A stretch of 64,000 nucleotides of DNA from Chloroflexota bacterium. Its GTDB lineage: Bacteria; Chloroflexota; Dehalococcoidia; Lucifugimonadales; Lucifugimonadaceae. Where the stretch lies: NCBI GenBank assembly GCA_002717385.1, contig PBDR01000001.1, forward strand, positions 1-64,000, read 5' to 3'. Position 1 is the first letter of the stretch. Each line of letters starts with the position of its first letter. Made by a program: the position numbers and the translations under genes. The notes below the pieces were generated by a model that saw nothing but the letters and a program-made list of their open reading frames with translations, made no database searches and was not told the origin of the DNA. This document shows, piece after piece, positions 61,172 through 64,000 of the stretch.

Positions 61172-61815
61172 TTTTTCAATCTTTTTAATTCTTTTGGAGG
61201 AAGAGGAAAAATCCAACCACGGTTTTTAATAATGGTTATTGATAATTCTGGTGGAATGGCAATTATTATCTCTGGTTCGAGAGAAAATCTTCCTGTAAAA
61301 CCTCCAATGGCTGACCTTGCATGTACACCAGAATAGTTTTGGTCTTCTCCATTGTTTGAAAATTCTCCTAATCCACCTCCAAAAATTGATTGCCATCTCA
61401 CAGAAAAACCATTTACCACTGAAGGTGCTGAGTTAAAATCAACATCTGTTGATACAACCATTCCCAGTGCTTTGACAGTATAAAGTACATCGTTTAAATC
61501 TCCTCCTTCACCTCCACAGGTTAAAGCCCAATGTAATCTAACAATCATTGAATCAGCTATTTTTTGTCCAAAGTTTTGTCCTATTTTAATTCTTTTTGGA
61601 TCATCATACATTTGACCAGGTCCCAAACCTAATCCTGAAAGATAAGTCGTTCCCGATTCGTGGAAAACTACACTAGCAATAGGGGCATTTCTTAAATCAG
61701 TTACCCAATCTTTTTCATTTCCTAAATCTATATTTAATTTTTTGATTCGATCATAAACATTAAAATTTCTACGTAAATGATTAGGGATTATAGAATTTTT
61801 ATAATATTTTCCCAT
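61168..61815 (-). CDS. RidA/YjgF-like protein, extended form
   Basis: A 215-aa protein with a RidA-like core: APIASVVFHESGTTYLSGLG at the start, then VKALGMVVSTDVDFNSAPSVVNGFSVRWQSIFGGG, and HARSAIGGFTGRFSLEPEIIIAI at the end. These match the strand-helix order of RidA trimers, which hydrolyse reactive imines/enamines. It is ~80 residues longer than the 130-aa RidA, with an N-terminal extension (PNHLRRNFNVYDRIKKLNIDLGNEKDW) and a Gly-rich loop (CGGEGGDL). The conserved Arg that binds the substrate carboxylate may be in HARSAIG. The assignment is moderate. Confidence 0.65.
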   Translation of the reverse strand: MGKYYKNSIIPNHLRRNFNVYDRIKKLNIDLGNEKDWVTDLRNAPIASVVFHESGTTYLSGLGLGPGQMYDDPKRIKIGQNFGQKIADSMIVRLHWALTCGGEGGDLNDVLYTVKALGMVVSTDVDFNSAPSVVNGFSVRWQSIFGGGLGEFSNNGEDQNYSGVHARSAIGGFTGRFSLEPEIIIAIPPELSITIIKNRGWIFPLPPKELKRLKN

Positions 61816-61902
61816 AATAAATTTCTTTCTTAATCTTTCTTAAAGGTATTATTTACATTGGTAGATAGTATATTTCTGCCAATTAGTTTATTGGAGATAA
61901 CA

Positions 61903-62907
61903 GTGGAAGACAACAGAAATTTATCAAATTGTGCACCAACTACTGCAAAAAAAATAAGAATATCTACTTTGGATTTCCTTGATTCATTAAATAGTAATCA
62001 AAAGAAAAAAGTAACTTTCAAATTTGATTCAACCAATGAAAGATATGAATGGAACTATACGCCTGTTGATAGAAATGGTTTGTTAATGTCTGAAATGAAC
62101 CAAAAACAAGTTAATTTATTGTTGAATATTATGGAAAAATGTTACAGTCCTTCAGGTTACAAAACTGCCTTAGAAATAATTGATTTGGAAAAAATTTTGT
62201 GTGAATGGGAGTCTATTTTAAATCATAAATCAAGGTTTGCTAGAGATACTAGACGTTATTGGGTTAGTGTATTTGGGGATCCTAATAAAAGTTCAAATCC
62301 TTTTAGTGTGAGGGTAGGTGGTCATCATATAGGTCTGATAGCTACAGTTGTTGATCAAAAAGTATCAACATTACCACTATTTTTTGGCGCTAATCCAAGT
62401 GAAATTAAACATGGAGAAAATAAAGGAGTAAAAACTTTATTAGAAGAAGAAGAATGGGCAAGAAATTTAGTTGTAAATATAGATAATGAATATAAAGAAA
62501 AAATTATTTTTTCACCAATAGCACCTGATGATATTTTAACTGCAAATTTCAGTAATATTCGAGATATTTCTATACCGACAGGCATTTCATTCAAAGAATT
62601 ACCTGATGGATCCCGTCAAGAATTAGTTAATTTGATAAAACACTATATTTTTCGTTCGAACAATGAAACTGCTGAAAATTATTGGAATCAAATAAAGGCT
62701 CAAAGTTTTGATAGTGTTAATTTTTCATGGTCAGGTTCATTGAATCCTGGAGAAGGTCACTATTACAGTATTAAGCATCAAAGTTTTTTAATTGAATATG
62801 ATAATACTCAAAATAATGCAAATCATATACATTCTGTTTTACGTGATTTCAATGGAGATTATGGATTAGATATTCTTGCAGATCACTATAAAGTTAATCA
62901 TAATTAA
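61903..62907 (+). CDS. DUF3500 family protein
   Basis: About 334 aa from a GTG at 61903 preceded by GGAG at a good distance; the track TTG at 61858 lacks one. The family pattern is clear: FKFDSTNERYEWNYTPVDRNGLLMSEMNQKQ, RRYWVSVFGDP, FSVRVGGHHIGLIATVVDQKVSTLPLFFGANPSE, EEEEWARNLVVNID and the C-terminal HYYSIKHQSFLIEYDNTQNNANHIHSVLRDFNGDYGLDILADHY. The function of DUF3500 proteins is unknown; conserved His residues suggest metal binding. It is followed 61 bp later by a flavoprotein gene, possibly in the same transcript. Confidence 0.85.
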   Translation: MEDNRNLSNCAPTTAKKIRISTLDFLDSLNSNQKKKVTFKFDSTNERYEWNYTPVDRNGLLMSEMNQKQVNLLLNIMEKCYSPSGYKTALEIIDLEKILCEWESILNHKSRFARDTRRYWVSVFGDPNKSSNPFSVRVGGHHIGLIATVVDQKVSTLPLFFGANPSEIKHGENKGVKTLLEEEEWARNLVVNIDNEYKEKIIFSPIAPDDILTANFSNIRDISIPTGISFKELPDGSRQELVNLIKHYIFRSNNETAENYWNQIKAQSFDSVNFSWSGSLNPGEGHYYSIKHQSFLIEYDNTQNNANHIHSVLRDFNGDYGLDILADHYKVNHN

Positions 62908-62968
62908 TTTTTATGGTTTTATTGATAATTTGTCTTTACAAAATTTTTCCAAATAGTTGGAGAATAAT

Positions 62969-64000
62969 TTGAAAAAAACAAAGCAATTAAATAGATCATG
63001 TGATGTGCTAGTTATTGGTGCTGGACCAGGCGGGCTTGGTGTGGCTGCTACTCTTGAGGGTTGGCACCCTTTTACTAAAGATTCGTTAAGTTTTCTTCCC
63101 GAACATGTATCAAGAGAAGTAAAAAATTTTTCTTCCGATTTATTGTCTTTTGATACTCGTTTTCTTATGAGAAATGGTGTTAGGCCTATAGAATTTTATA
63201 GGAATCTTCATCATCCTACCAATCACCCACTTAATCCATCTGAATATAGATTAAAATTTTTTAAGACGGATCCTGTTGATTGGATCATGATTTCTATTGA
63301 TGAACCTGGTGGTTTATGGAACAATGTTCCAACTAATCAGTTAACTTTAGGACCTGCTTACTGGATGGAATTGGCTCATTATCCGATAGAACAATTTTTT
63401 CAAGATAATGGGATAAATAAAGATCCAAATGATTTGGCCCATAAAAACGATCTAGTAAATTATTATCAGAAATTTGTGGAATATTTGGGGATGAGTAAAA
63501 AAATAATTACAAAATCTACAGTTAGGAGTATTTCTAAGGGTAAAAATCATAGAAGATTCAGATTGGTGGTTGATTCTTCAAATTCTTCAAATATTTATGA
63601 ATGTGATTATATTGTTTTTTCTGTAGGCCCAAAATCAAAAGAACGGAAATTTAATTGGCAAAAAAATGAACTGGATTATATTTCAAGTCAGTTTACTTGT
63701 GCTTCTGACTATTCGGGTGAAAACGTTTTAGTTGTTGGAGGAGGCAGATCATCGGATTGGGCAGTAACTGAGTTATTTAAAGCAGGTAAAAAAGTCGAAT
63801 ATGTAATGCGACAGGATTCTGATAATCATTTGAGACTTGTTAAAGACTCTTTAAATCTACCTTATTACGATTTTCTATACGGTATTATTCAAGAAGATAA
63901 CCAAAGATTGACTATCCATTATAATTCAGAAATATCAAATGCATTTCCGGGAGGAAAAGTTTTCGTAATTAATAATAAAGCCCAATTAGAAACAAAATTT
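62969..64000 (+). CDS. FAD/NAD(P)-dependent oxidoreductase, monooxygenase-like (3' end outside window)
   Basis: The frame is open from a TTG at 62969 (GGAG just upstream) to the window end, 344 codons, and is absent from the ORF track. The first dinucleotide-binding motif is CDVLVIGAGPGGLGVAATLEG and the second is NVLVVGGGRSSDWAVTELFKAGKKVEYVMRQ, as in flavin-containing monooxygenases and thioredoxin-reductase-like enzymes. Segments such as WHPFTKDSLSFLPEH resemble lysine/ornithine N-monooxygenase-like proteins only loosely. The substrate is unknown and the C-terminus is missing. Confidence 0.78.
   Translation, partial: MKKTKQLNRSCDVLVIGAGPGGLGVAATLEGWHPFTKDSLSFLPEHVSREVKNFSSDLLSFDTRFLMRNGVRPIEFYRNLHHPTNHPLNPSEYRLKFFKTDPVDWIMISIDEPGGLWNNVPTNQLTLGPAYWMELAHYPIEQFFQDNGINKDPNDLAHKNDLVNYYQKFVEYLGMSKKIITKSTVRSISKGKNHRRFRLVVDSSNSSNIYECDYIVFSVGPKSKERKFNWQKNELDYISSQFTCASDYSGENVLVVGGGRSSDWAVTELFKAGKKVEYVMRQDSDNHLRLVKDSLNLPYYDFLYGIIQEDNQRLTIHYNSEISNAFPGGKVFVINNKAQLETKF

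Overview
The window is a gene-dense, strongly AT-rich bacterial chromosome segment with short intergenic gaps, many TTG/GTG starts and several convergent gene pairs that almost touch. Gene content suggests a marine Chloroflexota of the SAR202 type: three divergent enolase-superfamily (mandelate racemase/muconate lactonizing enzyme, MR/MLE) paralogs, several short-chain and medium-chain dehydrogenases, a ferredoxin-dependent 2-oxoacid oxidoreductase (KorAB), MEP isoprenoid genes, and a System I cytochrome c maturation cluster with a CxxxY-type CcmE. This placement is inference from gene content; there is no rRNA in the window. I found no phage, insertion sequence, CRISPR or integrase gene.

Layout. 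1-3.3 kb: partial NHL-repeat protein, tRNA-Gly(GCC), an MDR reductase, a first MR/MLE enzyme and tRNA-Phe(GAA). 3.4-11.6 kb: a DRTGG P-loop protein, PcrA/UvrD helicase, two MaoC/hot-dog dehydratases, a double-SDR protein with one apparently dead domain, then ThuA-like, GNAT and Nudix genes on the minus strand. 11.8-18.2 kb: korAB, a divergent plsY and ccmABC-(CcmD-tailed protein)-ccmE. 18.3-21.6 kb: RluB-type pseudouridine synthase, a fumarylacetoacetate hydrolase-family enzyme, CcdA and a LuxR-type regulator with a degenerate receiver. 21.6-30.3 kb: the classical rpsB-tsf-pyrH-frr-uppS-cdsA-dxr-rseP-ispG run. 30.3-35.5 kb: a PhoB/PhoR pair with pstS-pstC-pstA but no pstB or phoU. 35.5-36.8 kb: EVE-domain and TatD proteins.

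36.9-47.5 kb is a sugar-acid/carbohydrate catabolic block: mannonate dehydratase-like enzyme, two MR/MLE dehydratases, SDR, xylose-isomerase-like TIM barrel, aldo-keto reductase, VOC protein, a beta-propeller and a GH-like protein of unknown substrate, and a zinc alcohol dehydrogenase. It is followed by a dipeptide/oligopeptide-type ABC importer (binding protein plus two permeases, no ATPase genes) whose binding-protein and permease genes are separated by a 15-bp perfect hairpin. At 52.4-54.8 kb lies a tandem family of four small secreted lipoproteins sharing a CLNSEPPP start, plus a fifth decayed copy that the ORF track misses. From 54.9 kb to the end: Gfo/Idh/MocA oxidoreductase, MFS transporter, aconitase, a TIGR01777-type epimerase, a RidA-like protein, a DUF3500 protein and a partial flavoprotein.

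The least explained items are the tandem lipoprotein array, the CcmD-tailed protein beside the CxxxY CcmE, the pseudo-SDR fusion, and a VOC gene that seems to begin at an ATA codon. I see no obvious wholly new defence or mobile system.
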